Shown here in pieces: positions 37,401 through 49,172 of a stretch of 64,000 nt of DNA. The stretch covers positions 1,485,001 to 1,549,000 of the forward strand of contig NZ_JAPPRJ010000001.1 of NCBI RefSeq assembly GCF_026672545.1. The letters are read 5' to 3'. Source of the DNA: Rhizobium sp. SL86 (GTDB lineage: Bacteria; Pseudomonadota; Alphaproteobacteria; Rhizobiales; Rhizobiaceae). The position numbers and the translations under genes are program-made. Numbering within the stretch: the first letter of the stretch is position 1; each line of letters begins with the position of its first letter. The notes under the pieces were generated by a model. The model was not told the origin of the DNA. It saw only the letters and a program-made list of their open reading frames with translations, and ran no database searches.

Positions 37401-37997
37401 ATCATCGAGGACGAGGATGGGGATGCGGCTTTCGTCTCGCCACTCTTTGGCGAACAGCAAGAATCCGCCGGGCTGTCGCTGCAGAAGGGCCGGTTGACGC
37501 ACCGCATGCTGCAGGTCCTGCCAGGCCTGCCTGCGGCCGAGCAGGAGGTGTCCGCGCGGCGCTACCTCGAGCGCGCCGCAGCCTTCTGGCCTGCCGGAGA
37601 GCGCGAGGCACTGCTATCGGCGGTCATGGGCGTGCTGCGTCATCCGCAACTCCAGGAGATTTTTGCCGCGCATGCCCAGGCGGAGGTCTCCATCATGGGG
37701 CGTCTGTCGTTGAAGGGGCGCGACTACGCGGTCTCCGGGCGCGTGGACCGGCTGGTGGTGACCGAGGACGGTCACATCGTGATCCTTGACTACAAGACGA
37801 ACCGCTTTCCGCCGCGGCGGCTCGCAGAAGTCCCGTTTGCCCACCGGGCCCAGATGGCGATCTATGCGGAAATCCTGAAGCCGCTTTATCCGGCACACCG
37901 GATTGCCTGCACGCTCGTCTATAGCGAGTCGGCGAGCGTCATGGAACTGCCCCACAATCTGCTGGCTGGCACGCTTGAAGAACTCCTGACAAAGTGA
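34443..37997 (+). CDS. addA: Double-strand break repair helicase-nuclease AddA
   Basis: The ATG at 34443, after GAGGATGGTG and within the end of addB, gives 1184 residues. UvrD-like helicase motifs are intact: ANAGSGKTHVLTQRV (Walker A), LCLTYTKAAASEM, VDEAQDTSPIQW, VGDEKQSIYSFQGARP, LPLSFRST, MTVHASKGLEAPVV and LLYVGMTRAADRLIV. The C-terminal RecB nuclease domain carries VILDYKTNRFPP. AddA supplies 3'-5' translocation and one nuclease site of the AddAB complex, the RecBCD counterpart in alphaproteobacteria. Confidence 0.97.
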   Translation: MTEMSLESLGNDPHQWLTWTAQQQALASDPDSSAWVSANAGSGKTHVLTQRVIRLLLAGCRPSAILCLTYTKAAASEMSNRVFQRLAEWAVLPDEELAKRIAAIEGHEPDSFKLADARRLFAKALETPGGLKIQTIHAFCEALLHQFPLEANVAGHFSVLDDVSASALLAEARRSLLTATAIEEDSALAGAFAHVLDLGDETGLEALLSDIVANRTAIRRFFDEADGRGGVELVLTQAFGLQQGETEASVLAAYWPLKGLQGSRLTTYLEVADAKGGAKAAEIAYALRQAVEETAPAIRARLLDQIFMTQAGKPKAESSLITKAMATAAPDLADAVIAARDHVAALRDRLKLVRMLAATRAALTLAERLNEDYEELKRRRSLLDFEDLINRTAELLTRDGVGAWVHYKLDQGIDHILVDEAQDTSPIQWSVIQSLAEDFFAGRSARETRRTIFAVGDEKQSIYSFQGARPERFAEERNLTSKRVARSGQNFHPVRLPLSFRSTADVLSAVDQVFSLPENARGLSATGDPVIHRSNRLGHAGAVDLWDTVVPDIAEMEEDWTAPFDATPDKAPSAILAGRIAHHIGELVGHQTIIEKGKERLIRPGDILVLVRKRDAFVNALTRALKRRGEIPVAGADRLRLASHIAVQDLMALGRFLLQPHDDLSLAASLKSPLFNLTEDDLFRLAALRPEKTSAWAHLCALADQQDPAFAKVREDLIRLKTMAERCGVHDFFARVLGAEGGRKRFLARLGSEAGDILDEFLSLALEHEDKALPGLQSFISTLELESPEIKREQDSGRDEVRIMTVHASKGLEAPVVFLVDSGSKAFISSHVPKFRFLKIGETDVPAWVPGKTLSNALTATDDDRLKQSAEEEYRRLLYVGMTRAADRLIVCGYRGKRENEDSWQAMIARALSADPEHCQPAEFAGPDGSWTGHRWRLGTPELRPVERHVEDEKHEARDSLPAALFRPLPPAPPLPRPLSPSGAGIIIEDEDGDAAFVSPLFGEQQESAGLSLQKGRLTHRMLQVLPGLPAAEQEVSARRYLERAAAFWPAGEREALLSAVMGVLRHPQLQEIFAAHAQAEVSIMGRLSLKGRDYAVSGRVDRLVVTEDGHIVILDYKTNRFPPRRLAEVPFAHRAQMAIYAEILKPLYPAHRIACTLVYSESASVMELPHNLLAGTLEELLTK

Positions 37998-38069
37998 GAT
38001 AGGCAGGCATTGAATTTGACGCGCCCGCGCATCACATTGTTGCCAACACCCCTATCGAAGGAGAGCCCT

Positions 38070-38390
38070 ATGGCTACCGTGAAAGTCGACAATTCCAACT
38101 TCCAGGCCGAAGTTCTGGACGCTTCCGAACCCGTCGTTGTGGATTTCTGGGCGGAATGGTGCGGCCCGTGCAAGATGATCGCGCCGAGCCTTGAAGAAAT
38201 TTCGTCGGAATTGGCCGGCAAGGTGAAGATCGCCAAGCTGAACATCGATGAAAACCCGGAACTCGCCGCCAAGTTCGGCGTGCGCTCCATCCCGACGCTC
38301 GCCATGTTCAAGGGCGGCGAAGTGGCCGACATCAAGGTTGGCGCCGCGCCGAAGACCGCCCTCTCCAGCTGGATTTCCGGCGCCGCCTGA
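38070..38390 (+). CDS. trxA: Thioredoxin 1
   Basis: The ATG at 38070, with AAGGAG nine bases upstream, gives 106 residues. The active site WCGPCKM (Cys31, Cys34), cis-Pro loop SIPTL and FKGG match classical thioredoxin. It reduces cytosolic disulfides using thioredoxin reductase. The gene stands 72 bases after addA and is followed by a strong terminator. Confidence 0.97.
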   Translation: MATVKVDNSNFQAEVLDASEPVVVDFWAEWCGPCKMIAPSLEEISSELAGKVKIAKLNIDENPELAAKFGVRSIPTLAMFKGGEVADIKVGAAPKTALSSWISGAA

Positions 38391-38415
38391 GCGTTTCGGA
38401 CGAGACCAGACAGAC

Positions 38416-38442
38416 AAAAGCCCGGTTTTCGCCGGGCTTTTT
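38416..38442 (+). terminator. Bidirectional terminator between trxA and folC
   Basis: AAAAGCCCGG (38416-38425) pairs with CCGGGCTTTT (38432-38441) around a six-base loop. It ends trxA on the plus strand and, with its A-run, can serve convergent folC on the minus strand. Confidence 0.9.
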
Positions 38443-38466
38443 CGTTCTTACTTTTTGGCTGGCGGC

Positions 38467-39813
38467 TTATTTCGGTGGCGTGCCGTTGTCGGCCAAAACA
38501 TTGCCGGCGAGATAGAGCGAGCCGCCGATGAGGATTCGCGGCGGCACATCGCCTTCCAGCTGGCGGGCAGCGATTTCCTTCAGGGCATCGGCCACCGTCG
38601 AGTGCGGTTCGGCAACGAGGCCGGCATCATAGGCGGCATTGGCCAGAACCACCGGATCCAGCCCGGCATCACTGCCGCGGATCGGGACGGTGAAGACACA
38701 TTCGGCGATATCGGTGAACGCCCGAAAATAACCGATCGGGTCCTTCGTGTTCAGCATGCCCGTGACGAGATAAAGCGGCCTTGGCTGCTTTTCCTCGAAC
38801 GCTGCCATGGCCTCGGCGATCACTTCGCCGGCACCCGGATTGTGGCCACCATCCACCCAGATCTCGGCCCCCTTCGGCGCGAGCGGGATCAGCGAACCTT
38901 CGGTCAGCCGCTGCAGGCGACCCGGCCATTCGACGCCGGTCATTGCCTTTTCCATCGTGGCCTCGGTCACCGCAAAACCTGCGGCCCTGACAGCCCGAAT
39001 GGCGGCTGCCGCATTCGCCAGCTGATGGCGTCCGGGAAGCCGTGGCAGCGGCAGATCGGCCAGGCCGAACTCGTCCTGATAGACCATACGGCCGAACTCT
39101 TCATGGGCGGAAAAATCCTGCCCATAAACGGACAGAGGACAGCCCAGGCGCTCGGCGGTCGTAATCAGCGCCTCTTCGGCGGCTTCGAACTCCTGATGGC
39201 CGATGACGACCGGATGACCCTTCTTCATGATGCCGGCCTTTTCGGCGGCAATCAGTTCCACCCGGTCACCAAGATAAGCCTGGTGATCGAAGGAGATCGG
39301 CATGATGACGGAGACCGCCGGCCGATCGACGACGTTGGTGCAGTCGAGACGACCGCCCATGCCGACCTCGATGATCACGGCATCCGCCGGAATTTCGGAA
39401 AACAGCAGAAAACCGGCCGCCGTCAGGATCTCGAACACGGTAATCGGCTGGCCGGCATTGGCCGCTGCCACCCGGCGAAGCGCATCGGCCAGAAGGGCAT
39501 CACCGACGAGCACACCCGGCCCGCCACGCTGGCCGATCCGGTAGCGCTCATGCCAGTTGACGAGATGGGGAGAGGTATGGACATGCACGGCATGACCGCC
39601 CGCTTCCAGAAGCGCGCGGCTGAAGGCGGAGACTGATCCCTTGCCATTGGTGCCGGCCACATGGATCATCGGCGGGAGCCGGTCCTGCGGGTTGCCCAGC
39701 ACCTCCAGAAGACGTCGCATGCGCCCAAGGGTCATGTCATAACCCTTGGGATGCAGCTTCATCAGCTCGTTGATAACCTGTTCTGCCTCGCTCTGGGCAA
39801 TCTCATTCATCAA
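38467..39813 (-). CDS. folC: Folylpolyglutamate synthase / dihydrofolate synthase
   Basis: The protein has 448 residues. The Mur-ligase-type P-loop HVAGTNGKGSVSAF (about 51-64), EVGMGGRLDCTNVV, and SFDHQAYLGDRVELIAAEKAGIMK identify FolC. It adds glutamate to dihydropteroate and to reduced folates. The gene follows accD with 25 bases between, at the end of the minus-strand run trpF-trpB-trpA-accD-folC, a common alphaproteobacterial order. Confidence 0.96.
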   Translation of the reverse strand: MMNEIAQSEAEQVINELMKLHPKGYDMTLGRMRRLLEVLGNPQDRLPPMIHVAGTNGKGSVSAFSRALLEAGGHAVHVHTSPHLVNWHERYRIGQRGGPGVLVGDALLADALRRVAAANAGQPITVFEILTAAGFLLFSEIPADAVIIEVGMGGRLDCTNVVDRPAVSVIMPISFDHQAYLGDRVELIAAEKAGIMKKGHPVVIGHQEFEAAEEALITTAERLGCPLSVYGQDFSAHEEFGRMVYQDEFGLADLPLPRLPGRHQLANAAAAIRAVRAAGFAVTEATMEKAMTGVEWPGRLQRLTEGSLIPLAPKGAEIWVDGGHNPGAGEVIAEAMAAFEEKQPRPLYLVTGMLNTKDPIGYFRAFTDIAECVFTVPIRGSDAGLDPVVLANAAYDAGLVAEPHSTVADALKEIAARQLEGDVPPRILIGGSLYLAGNVLADNGTPPK

Positions 39814-39838
39814 AGTCCCCGAGGCTCCCGTGCCAGGC

Positions 39839-40723
39839 TCAGGCCGTCAGCGCCAGCGGCTGATCCGCAGTCGCGGGCTGTTTCATCATGATCTTCAGAA
39901 GCGTTGCCAGGGTCTGGGCGATGTCGTGGCGCTTCACCACCATATCGACCATGCCATGTTCGAGCAGGTATTCGGAGGTCTGGAACCCTTCCGGCAGCTT
40001 TTCGCGCAGGGTCTGTTCGATCACACGCTTGCCGGCAAAACCGATTTCCGCGCCCGGCTCGGCGATATGGACATCGCCCAGCATGGCATAGGAGGCCGTC
40101 ACACCGCCGGTGGTCGGGTTGGTCAGAACGACGATGTAGGGAAGACCGGCTTCCTTCAGCATGTCGATCGCGACCGTCGTGCGCGGCAGCTGCATGAGGG
40201 AGAGAATGCCTTCCTGCATGCGGGCGCCACCGGAGGCCGGGAAAATCACCAGCGGGCAGCGTTCGGCCAGCGCGCGCTCGGCAGCCTTGACGATCGCCTC
40301 GCCGGCCGCCATTCCGAGCGAACCGCCGATGAAGTTGAATTCGTGCACCACCGCGACGAGCTTGACGCCCTTCACCTGGCCGAGACCGGCGAGGATCGTG
40401 TCCTCCTGCTCGGTCTTCGTGCGGCTGTCCTTCAGGCGGTCGGCGTATTTCTTCGAATCGCGGAACTTCAGCGGGTCCTGCGCCACCTTCGGCTGCGGCA
40501 GGTTTTCATAGACCCCACCGTCGAACAGATCCGTGAGACGCGCCTTTGCCGGCATTTTCATATGGAAGCCGGAGGCGGGAATGACCCACTTGTTTTCTTC
40601 AAGATCCTTGTGGAAGACCATCTCGCCCGTTTCCGGGCACTTGATCCAGAGATTTTCCGGCACTTCCCGGCGACCGAGCATCGAATTGATCTTCGGACGC
40701 ACATAGTTGGTGATCCAGTTCAT
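39839..40723 (-). CDS. accD: Acetyl-CoA carboxylase carboxyltransferase subunit beta, degenerate zinc ribbon
   Basis: The protein has 294 residues. The carboxyltransferase core is typical ([60 protein letters not shown]). The N-terminal zinc ribbon that binds Zn through four cysteines in E. coli is reduced here to one (Cys29): the second position is Thr (CPET), and the later CxxC pair reads IPAS. This seems usual in Rhizobiales, but it implies no zinc at this site. AccD with AccA transfers carboxyl from biotin to acetyl-CoA for fatty acid synthesis. Confidence 0.96.
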   Translation of the reverse strand: MNWITNYVRPKINSMLGRREVPENLWIKCPETGEMVFHKDLEENKWVIPASGFHMKMPAKARLTDLFDGGVYENLPQPKVAQDPLKFRDSKKYADRLKDSRTKTEQEDTILAGLGQVKGVKLVAVVHEFNFIGGSLGMAAGEAIVKAAERALAERCPLVIFPASGGARMQEGILSLMQLPRTTVAIDMLKEAGLPYIVVLTNPTTGGVTASYAMLGDVHIAEPGAEIGFAGKRVIEQTLREKLPEGFQTSEYLLEHGMVDMVVKRHDIAQTLATLLKIMMKQPATADQPLALTA

Positions 40724-40762
40724 GGACGAAACTCCTGATTGACCGTCGTCAATGTCATAACT

Positions 40763-41602
40763 TTATTCGGCAGCAACAAGGCGAGCCGAACGAACGCCGG
40801 TTGCAAGACCGCTGACCAGCGTCGTGACGGCGGAAATGGTGTGATCGGTGGCCTTGCCGTCAACGGTCAGGCTACCGGCGACCTGCGAGACGATCGCCGA
40901 ACCAACCACCACGCCATCGGCGGCGGCTCCAATTGCTCGGGCATGATCGGCGGTCTTCACGCCAAAACCGACGCAGACGGGCAGCTCGGTATGCGCCTTG
41001 ATGCGCTGGACGGCAGCACCGACCAGCGACGGATCAGGCAGAGCCGAACCGGTGATGCCGTTCATCGAGACGTAATAGACGAAACCGGAAGTGTTGCGCA
41101 GCACGGTCGGCAGGCGCTTCTCGTCGGTGGTCGGTGTCGCGAGACGGATGAAGTTGACGCCCTTGGCGACGGCCGGAATGCACAGCTCGTCATCCATTTC
41201 CGGCGGCAGGTCGACAACGATCAACCCGTCGATGCCGGCGTCGAGCGCGGCGTCCAGAAAGGTCTCGACGCCCATATTGTAGATCGGGTTGTAATAGCCC
41301 ATCAGCACGATCGGCGTGTCCTGATCGTGCTTGCGGAATTCGCGGGCAAGATCCAGCGTCTTCGCCAGCGTCTGACCGTTGGCAAGCGCCCGTTGTCCGG
41401 CCAGCTGGATCGCCGGGCCATCGGCCATCGGATCGGAGAAGGGCATACCGAGCTCGATCACATCGGCGCCGGCGCCGGGAAGCGCCTTCATGATGCCGAG
41501 CGAGGTCTGAAAATCCGGGTCACCACCCATCATATAGGTGATCAGCGCCGGGCGGCCTTCCGCCTTGAGATCGGCAAAACGTTTGTCCATACGTGCAGTC
41601 AT
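40763..41602 (-). CDS. trpA: Tryptophan synthase alpha chain
   Basis: The protein has 279 residues. Catalytic Glu lies in [20 protein letters not shown] and catalytic Asp in [11 protein letters not shown]. Phosphate-binding [10 protein letters not shown] and GSAIV are present. It cleaves indole-3-glycerol phosphate to indole and passes it to TrpB through the tunnel. The gene starts two bases beyond the trpB stop. Confidence 0.97.
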   Translation of the reverse strand: MTARMDKRFADLKAEGRPALITYMMGGDPDFQTSLGIMKALPGAGADVIELGMPFSDPMADGPAIQLAGQRALANGQTLAKTLDLAREFRKHDQDTPIVLMGYYNPIYNMGVETFLDAALDAGIDGLIVVDLPPEMDDELCIPAVAKGVNFIRLATPTTDEKRLPTVLRNTSGFVYYVSMNGITGSALPDPSLVGAAVQRIKAHTELPVCVGFGVKTADHARAIGAAADGVVVGSAIVSQVAGSLTVDGKATDHTISAVTTLVSGLATGVRSARLVAAE

Positions 41603-41604
41603 GA

Positions 41605-42825
41605 TCAGAGGCCCATTCCCAGAATCTTGCCAACGGTGAAGATGTCCTTGTCGCCGCGGCCACAGAGGTTCATCAGGATGATCTGGTCCTTGTCCATCGT
41701 CGGCGCGCGCTTGATGACTTCGGCCAGCGCATGGCTCGGCTCAAGCGCCGGAATGATGCCTTCGGTGCGGGTCAGCAGCTGGAAGGCGGCAAGCGCCTCG
41801 TCATCCTTGATCGGCACATATTCGACGCGGCCACTATCCTTCAGCCAGGAATGCTCCGGCCCGATGCCCGGATAATCGAGGCCGGCCGAAATCGAATGGC
41901 CTTCCTTGATCTGGCCGTCGCCATCCTGCAGCAGATAGGTGCGGTTGCCATGCAGCACGCCCGGACGACCGGCCGTCAGCGACGCACAGTGTTCTTCGCC
42001 TTCCAGGCCCTTGCCACCGGCTTCAACACCGACGATGCGCACGCTTTCGTCATCCAGGAAAGGATGGAAAAGGCCGATCGCGTTCGATCCGCCGCCGACA
42101 GCGGCCACCAGCATGTCCGGCAAACGCCCTTCGGCGGCCATCAGCTGCTCACGGGCTTCCTTGCCGATCACCGACTGGAATTCGCGCACCATTTCCGGAT
42201 AGGGATGCGGGCCTGCGGCCGTGCCGATGATGTAATAGGTGTCATCGACATTGGTTACCCAGTCGCGCAGCGCCTCGTTCATGGCATCTTTCAGCGTGCC
42301 ATGGCCGGAGGTCACGGGCTTCACTTCGGCGCCCAGAAGCTTCATGCGGAAGACGTTCGGCGCCTGGCGCTCCACGTCGGTCGCACCCATGTAGACGACG
42401 CAAGGGAAACCGAAACGGGCCGCAACGGTGGCAGACGCCACGCCATGCTGGCCGGCACCGGTTTCAGCGATGATGCGCTTCTTGCCCATGCGTTTGGCAA
42501 GCAGGATCTGGCCGATACAGTTGTTGATCTTGTGGCTGCCGGTGTGGTTCAGCTCGTCGCGCTTGAAATAGATCTTCGCGCCGCCAAGTTCGGCTGTCAG
42601 GCGTTCGGCGAAATAGAGCGGGCTCGGGCGGCCGATATAATGCGTGCCGAGATGAGCGAGTTCCGCTTGGAACTCCGCATCGGTCTTCGCCTTGTTCCAT
42701 TCTGCTTCCAGATCGAGGATCAGCGGCATCAGGGTTTCTGCGACGAAACGGCCGCCATAGATCCCGAAACGACCGTCTTCGTCGGGACCGGCCCGGAAGG
42801 AATTTGGTTTGAGCGGCTGGTTCAC
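41605..42825 (-). CDS. trpB: Tryptophan synthase beta chain
   Basis: A GTG at 42823-42825, overlapping the trpF stop and preceded by GGGAG, gives 406 residues as is standard; the open frame to 42858 is too long. Lys binding PLP lies in [14 protein letters not shown], the glycine loop is [13 protein letters not shown], and the substrate segment is [10 protein letters not shown]. It condenses indole with serine to tryptophan. Translational coupling to trpF is likely. Confidence 0.97.
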   Translation of the reverse strand: MNQPLKPNSFRAGPDEDGRFGIYGGRFVAETLMPLILDLEAEWNKAKTDAEFQAELAHLGTHYIGRPSPLYFAERLTAELGGAKIYFKRDELNHTGSHKINNCIGQILLAKRMGKKRIIAETGAGQHGVASATVAARFGFPCVVYMGATDVERQAPNVFRMKLLGAEVKPVTSGHGTLKDAMNEALRDWVTNVDDTYYIIGTAAGPHPYPEMVREFQSVIGKEAREQLMAAEGRLPDMLVAAVGGGSNAIGLFHPFLDDESVRIVGVEAGGKGLEGEEHCASLTAGRPGVLHGNRTYLLQDGDGQIKEGHSISAGLDYPGIGPEHSWLKDSGRVEYVPIKDDEALAAFQLLTRTEGIIPALEPSHALAEVIKRAPTMDKDQIILMNLCGRGDKDIFTVGKILGMGL

Positions 42826-43493
42826 GACTTCACTCCCTCTGATACACGGGAACGCCATTGATCGATCACGTCGAAGAAGGCGTTGATCTTTGCGGGGTCC
42901 TTGACCCCAGGTGTACTTTCCACGCCGGAAGACAGGTCCAGGCCACGCGCCTGCGTGACGGACAACGCTTCCAGAACATTGTCCTTGTTGAGGCCTCCGG
43001 AAAGCATGTAATCGACATTTCCGTCAAGCGCGGACAGAATGCTCCAGTCGAAGGAAACGCCGTTGCCACCCGGAAGATCCGAATGTTCCGGCGCCTTGGC
43101 ATCCAGCAGGAAACGGTCGGCGAGACCCTCATAGGCCTCCAGCTTGCGCAGGTCTTCCTTCACGCGCACCGAAAACGCCTTCATCACCGGCAGGCCGAAG
43201 ACAGCCTTGATGTTGAGCACCCGTTCCGGGTTCTCGGCCCCGTGCAACTGCAGGATATCGGGTTTCAGGAAGGAGATGATCTCCTCCAGCTCCTCGTTAT
43301 CCGCATTGACTGTAACGGCGACGATCTTTGCGCGTCCCCTCACCCGGTCGGCCAGAGCGCCTGCCGTCAGCGGATCGACGTGCCGGGGGCTCTTTTCAAA
43401 AAAGATGAAGCCGACATGGCTCGCGCCCCGCTCCACCGCCAGGTCGATCGCTTCCGGCGTCTTGAGGCCGCAGATTTTGATGTCTGGTATCAT
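42822..43493 (-). CDS. trpF: Phosphoribosylanthranilate isomerase
   Basis: The ATG at 43491-43493 ([19 protein letters not shown]) gives 223 residues; the open frame to 43562 is unsupported. Catalytic Cys in KICGLK and Asp in FLLDAKAPE, plus SGGLNKDNV, identify TrpF. It carries out the third step of tryptophan synthesis. It is the first gene of trpFBA; no leader peptide or attenuator was seen in the short upstream gap. Confidence 0.95.
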   Translation of the reverse strand: MIPDIKICGLKTPEAIDLAVERGASHVGFIFFEKSPRHVDPLTAGALADRVRGRAKIVAVTVNADNEELEEIISFLKPDILQLHGAENPERVLNIKAVFGLPVMKAFSVRVKEDLRKLEAYEGLADRFLLDAKAPEHSDLPGGNGVSFDWSILSALDGNVDYMLSGGLNKDNVLEALSVTQARGLDLSSGVESTPGVKDPAKINAFFDVIDQWRSRVSEGVKS

Positions 43494-43563
43494 GGAAGGC
43501 GAAGTTGCACGAATCGGGCGCCAAGTCGAGGGTCTTTGATGTCCAGCAATGCCGATCGCCACC

Positions 43564-44322
43564 TCAGCTGAAGTCGATGGCGTGCAATTGCGAGCCGTGC
43601 GCCTTCAGCCAGTGCCGGGCCTTGTCCATCTCCGGGCACAGATCAGCGCACAGCGCCCAGAATTTCGGGCCGTGGTTCATTTCCTTCAGATGCGCCACTT
43701 CATGCGCCGCCAGATAATCGATGACGAAAGGCGGCGCCATGACGATACGCCAGGAAAAGCTCAGGTTTCCATCCCAGGAACAGGAGCCCCAGCGGCTGCG
43801 GGTGTCCTTCATGCTGACGGATTTGACCGGTTTGCCGATGCGCCCCGCATAAACGGCCGACAGTCGCTCCAGATCATACCGCGCTTCTTTTTTGAAGAAG
43901 GCTTCCAGCCGCCGGCCAAGATGATCCTCAAGTCCGCTCACCCGGATGACCGGATGGCCCTCCTCCTCGCCGACTTCCGTCAGCCCCCGGAGCGTGCCGG
44001 TATGCACGATGCGGTGCGGCACGCCGCGCAACGCAATCATGCCGCCGGGGCGAAGCGTGTTTTCAGCCGAAAATTTGGAAAGCTTGGTGCGCAGCCAGCC
44101 GTCATGACGCGCGAGGAAGGCATCGACCTCTCGCGGCCGCAGGCCCGTCGGCACCGTCAGGCGCAGTGCCCGTCCGCCGGGCTCGATCCGAAGCGTGATC
44201 CGGGTTGCCTTGGCATGTTCGCGGATCGTCAGCGGCAAAGCCTTGTCGCCAACAGACAGGAGCCGCTCTTCCTTCTTGAGCGGTTTCGGCTGGCGTTTCG
44301 GCTTTGCGAGCAGGGAAAACAT
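43564..44322 (-). CDS. YgjP-type (DUF45/M48-like) metallopeptidase domain protein
   Basis: The protein has 252 residues. A zinc-peptidase motif HEVAHLKEMNHGPKFW (HExxH with a downstream His) and WGSCSWDGNLSFSWRIVMAPPFVIDYLAAHE are characteristic of the YgjP/DUF45 family, related to WSS1 and SprT-like zinc peptidases. There is no signal peptide, so it is cytosolic. The biological substrate is unknown. It ends about 70 bases before trpF on the same strand. Confidence 0.85.
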   Translation of the reverse strand: MFSLLAKPKRQPKPLKKEERLLSVGDKALPLTIREHAKATRITLRIEPGGRALRLTVPTGLRPREVDAFLARHDGWLRTKLSKFSAENTLRPGGMIALRGVPHRIVHTGTLRGLTEVGEEEGHPVIRVSGLEDHLGRRLEAFFKKEARYDLERLSAVYAGRIGKPVKSVSMKDTRSRWGSCSWDGNLSFSWRIVMAPPFVIDYLAAHEVAHLKEMNHGPKFWALCADLCPEMDKARHWLKAHGSQLHAIDFS

Positions 44323-44360
44323 GGGTTTCTTCTATCCGATTCGAGCAACGGCAGCGCAAC

Positions 44361-44387
44361 AAAAAACCGGCACCCGAAGGTGCCGGC
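44361..44387 (-). terminator. Intrinsic terminator downstream of the DUF2852 gene
   Basis: CCGGCACC (44367-44374) pairs with GGTGCCGG (44379-44386) around a CGAA tetraloop. Read on the minus strand, it is followed by TTTTTTG, 30 bases after the DUF2852 stop. Confidence 0.9.
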
Positions 44388-44413
44388 CATCTGTGTGGTA
44401 CTCCTTCGCGCCA

Positions 44414-44833
44414 TCAGACGGCGGGATAGGAGGTGTCCGGAGCGCGATTGCCGCGTTCACGCATGAAGCGGTCAAACTCTTCCTGGTCCTTCGCGCGGCG
44501 AAGCTCGCGAAGATAGGTGTCGAATTCCTCGCGCATCTCGTCGAGCTTGCGACGCTGTTCCTCGATGCGATCGAGTTCAGCCTTGCGCCAATCGTCGAAG
44601 GCTACATTGCCGGTCGAGAAACCCGAACGGTAGGAGCGGCTGGAGCGGCGGCAATTGGTTAAGAAGCCGTCGGCGCGCTCATTGGCGCTGCGCTTGAAAT
44701 CGCGCAGGCGGTCGCCGTACAGAATATAGGCAAGCATGGCGAGGCCGAGCGGCCAGAACACCACGAAACCCAGGACCATCAGGGCGATCGTTGCCGGAGT
44801 CCAATCCGGCCGGATCCATGCAGACTGGTTCAT
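44414..44833 (-). CDS. DUF2852 family membrane protein
   Basis: The ATG at 44831-44833 (MNQSAWIRPDWTPATIALMV) gives 139 residues. One hydrophobic segment (IALMVLGFVVFWPLGLAMLAYILYG, about 16-40) is followed by a charged, coiled-coil-prone C-terminus (DDWRKAELDRIEEQRRKLDEMREEFDTYLRELRRAKD) and an arginine-rich end. This matches DUF2852, conserved in Rhizobiales with no known role. Likely a single-span inner-membrane protein with a cytosolic helix. Confidence 0.8.
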   Translation of the reverse strand: MNQSAWIRPDWTPATIALMVLGFVVFWPLGLAMLAYILYGDRLRDFKRSANERADGFLTNCRRSSRSYRSGFSTGNVAFDDWRKAELDRIEEQRRKLDEMREEFDTYLRELRRAKDQEEFDRFMRERGNRAPDTSYPAV

Positions 44834-44985
44834 CGGTAGCGTTACCTCGTTTGTGGGCGAGAGGCCCGAATGCCCCTCGCTCACAATCGATGTGGTAAGC
44901 CGTCCATATGCCTTCAAGAAAGCCGTCGCTCAAATCGGCGAAGGCTCTGAATATATTCAAGGAAAACGTGATATACGCCTGGTTT

Positions 44986-46266
44986 TCAGGCGCTCTTCCC
45001 ACCCTTGATCACCCGCGGTGCGACCGCCTTGCGAACACCCTTGGTGTGTTCGGCGGCAAATTTCAGGATGCGCGGCGCAATTTCGCGGCGGAAACGCGAG
45101 CCATTGAACACCCCGTAGTGGCCGACATCCGGCTGAACATAATGCAGGCGCATGTCCTCCGGAATGTTGGTGCAGATCGTCTGTGCGGCCTTGGTCTGGC
45201 CGACGCCGGAAATATCGTCGTTCTCACCCTCGATGGTCAACAGCGCGACATTCTTGATCTTCGTCGTATCGACGCGGCGGCCGCGATGCATCATCTCGCC
45301 CTTCGGAAGGGAATGCTTGATGAACACCGTATCGACCGTCTGCAGATAAAATTCCGCCGTCAGATCCATGACCGCCAGGTACTCGTCGTAGAAATCACGA
45401 TGTTTCTCGGCCGATTCACCGTCGTTCTTGACCAGATGCTGGAAGAAATCCTTGTGGGCGATGAGGTGGCGGTCAAGGTTCATCGACATGAAGCCCGACA
45501 ACTGCAGGAACCCCGGATAGACGGGACGCATGAAACCGGCATGCGGCCACGGCACCGTCATGATGACATTGTCCTTGAACCACTTCAGCGGGCGGTCCTG
45601 CGCCAACTGGTTCACGGCCGTCGGATTGATGCGGGTATCGATCGGGCCGCCCATCAGCGTCATGGAAGCCGGTGCCAGCGGATCGCCGGCGTCTTCCATC
45701 ACCGCAGCGGCAGCAAGTACCGGAACCGAGGGCTGGCAGACGGCGACCACATGGGTGTTGGGGCCGAGATGGTGGATCATCGCAATGACGTAATCGATGT
45801 AGTCGTCGAGGTCGAACAGACCTTCGGTGACCGGCACCGTGCGGGCATCCTGCCAGTCGGTGATGTAGACATCCGCGCCCTGGATCAGCGCTTCGACCGT
45901 GCCCCGCAACAGGGTGGCATAATGGCCGGACATCGGAGCAACGATGAGGATTTTCGGGCCGAGTTCTGCACCCTTCGGAAGATCACGCTCGAAATGAAGA
46001 AGATCGCAGAAGGGTCTCGACCAGACCACCTTCTCTGTCACGTTCACCGTTTCGCCACTGACGATCGTCGTCGGCAGGCCGAATTCCGGTTTGCCGTAAC
46101 GGCGCGTCGCGCGTTCGAAGACTTCCAGACCGGCTGCAATCGTCCGGCCAAAGGTCGTCTCCGCCAGCGGGTTCAGGGGATTGGTGTAGAAAAATCGAAG
46201 AGCTTCCGTCGCCGCGCGATACGGAGCCATGGCCGCGTGGTTCAACTCGTAGAGCTGGTAAAACAT
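44986..46266 (-). CDS. phaZ: Intracellular polyhydroxyalkanoate (PHB) depolymerase
   Basis: The protein has 426 residues. The catalytic cysteine of intracellular PhaZ is seen in VVAVCQPSVPVLAA (Cys177), and GGPIDTR...LGG-like stretches and QPDVGHYGVFNGSRFR supply the catalytic Asp/His region. No signal peptide is present, consistent with action on cytosolic PHB granules. It mobilises carbon stores to 3-hydroxybutyrate. The gene stands alone, 345 bases downstream of gyrB on the same strand. Confidence 0.94.
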   Translation of the reverse strand: MFYQLYELNHAAMAPYRAATEALRFFYTNPLNPLAETTFGRTIAAGLEVFERATRRYGKPEFGLPTTIVSGETVNVTEKVVWSRPFCDLLHFERDLPKGAELGPKILIVAPMSGHYATLLRGTVEALIQGADVYITDWQDARTVPVTEGLFDLDDYIDYVIAMIHHLGPNTHVVAVCQPSVPVLAAAAVMEDAGDPLAPASMTLMGGPIDTRINPTAVNQLAQDRPLKWFKDNVIMTVPWPHAGFMRPVYPGFLQLSGFMSMNLDRHLIAHKDFFQHLVKNDGESAEKHRDFYDEYLAVMDLTAEFYLQTVDTVFIKHSLPKGEMMHRGRRVDTTKIKNVALLTIEGENDDISGVGQTKAAQTICTNIPEDMRLHYVQPDVGHYGVFNGSRFRREIAPRILKFAAEHTKGVRKAVAPRVIKGGKSA

Positions 46267-46611
46267 GCAAGGCCACCTTTCTTGTTGGTTCTATAGGTCG
46301 TCACATTCCGGACTAACCGGCTGGACCTGCCGAAATGTCTAGCATGAAGGTGTAAACTAACAGGTTACGAGTGCAGTGCAACATTGAGCGACAGGACTGC
46401 AGGCCAAGGGCATGATGCTACAGTTGGCTGGAACAAGACTTACCGCGCTTAATCGTTCCACTGACCACAGAGGATTTTGTCTGCCGCCGGTCATTGAAGA
46501 TTAAAGGGAATTTGGAATGTCGCGTCCGCGTTGCGGGATGCGCGCCCACAGAGGGCGCAATGTTTCACGTGAATCAATCCACAGAAAAGATTCACGTGAA
46601 ACAAATCTTGA
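46267..46611. other. gyrB-phaZ intergenic region with an inverted pair of parS-like sites
   Basis: No gene is visible in these 345 bases. The gyrB-proximal end holds two parS-like sites in opposite orientation (46561-46603). The rest, including the likely phaZ promoter (a CTATAG on the minus strand near 46290), shows no clear further structure. Confidence 0.6.
46561..46603. other. Inverted pair of parS-like ParB-binding sites
   Basis: TGTTTCACGTGAATCA (46561-46576) matches the 16-base parS consensus TGTTTCACGTGAAACA at 15 positions. AGATTCACGTGAAACA (46588-46603) matches at 14. The 15-base arms TGTTTCACGTGAATC and GATTCACGTGAAACA are perfect inverted repeats, so the gyrB mRNA tail could also fold here. 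Confidence 0.75.
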
Positions 46612-49086
<2,475 letters not shown>

Positions 49087-49108
49087 TCACCGTTGTCCTT
49101 CCTGCGGA

Positions 49109-49138
49109 CTATAGGGAGTTCCGTGCCTCATTCCAAAG
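49109..49138 (-). promoter_or_regulatory. Candidate gyrB promoter
   Basis: On the minus strand CTTTGG (49133-49138) and CTATAG (49109-49114) are 18 bases apart. The -10 is close to the rhizobial CTATAT; the -35 is a poor match to CTTGAC. The position, about 65 bases before the gyrB ATG, is reasonable. Confidence 0.35.
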
Positions 49139-49172
49139 CGTGAGAGACGGAAAATAGGGGATGACAGGACCA

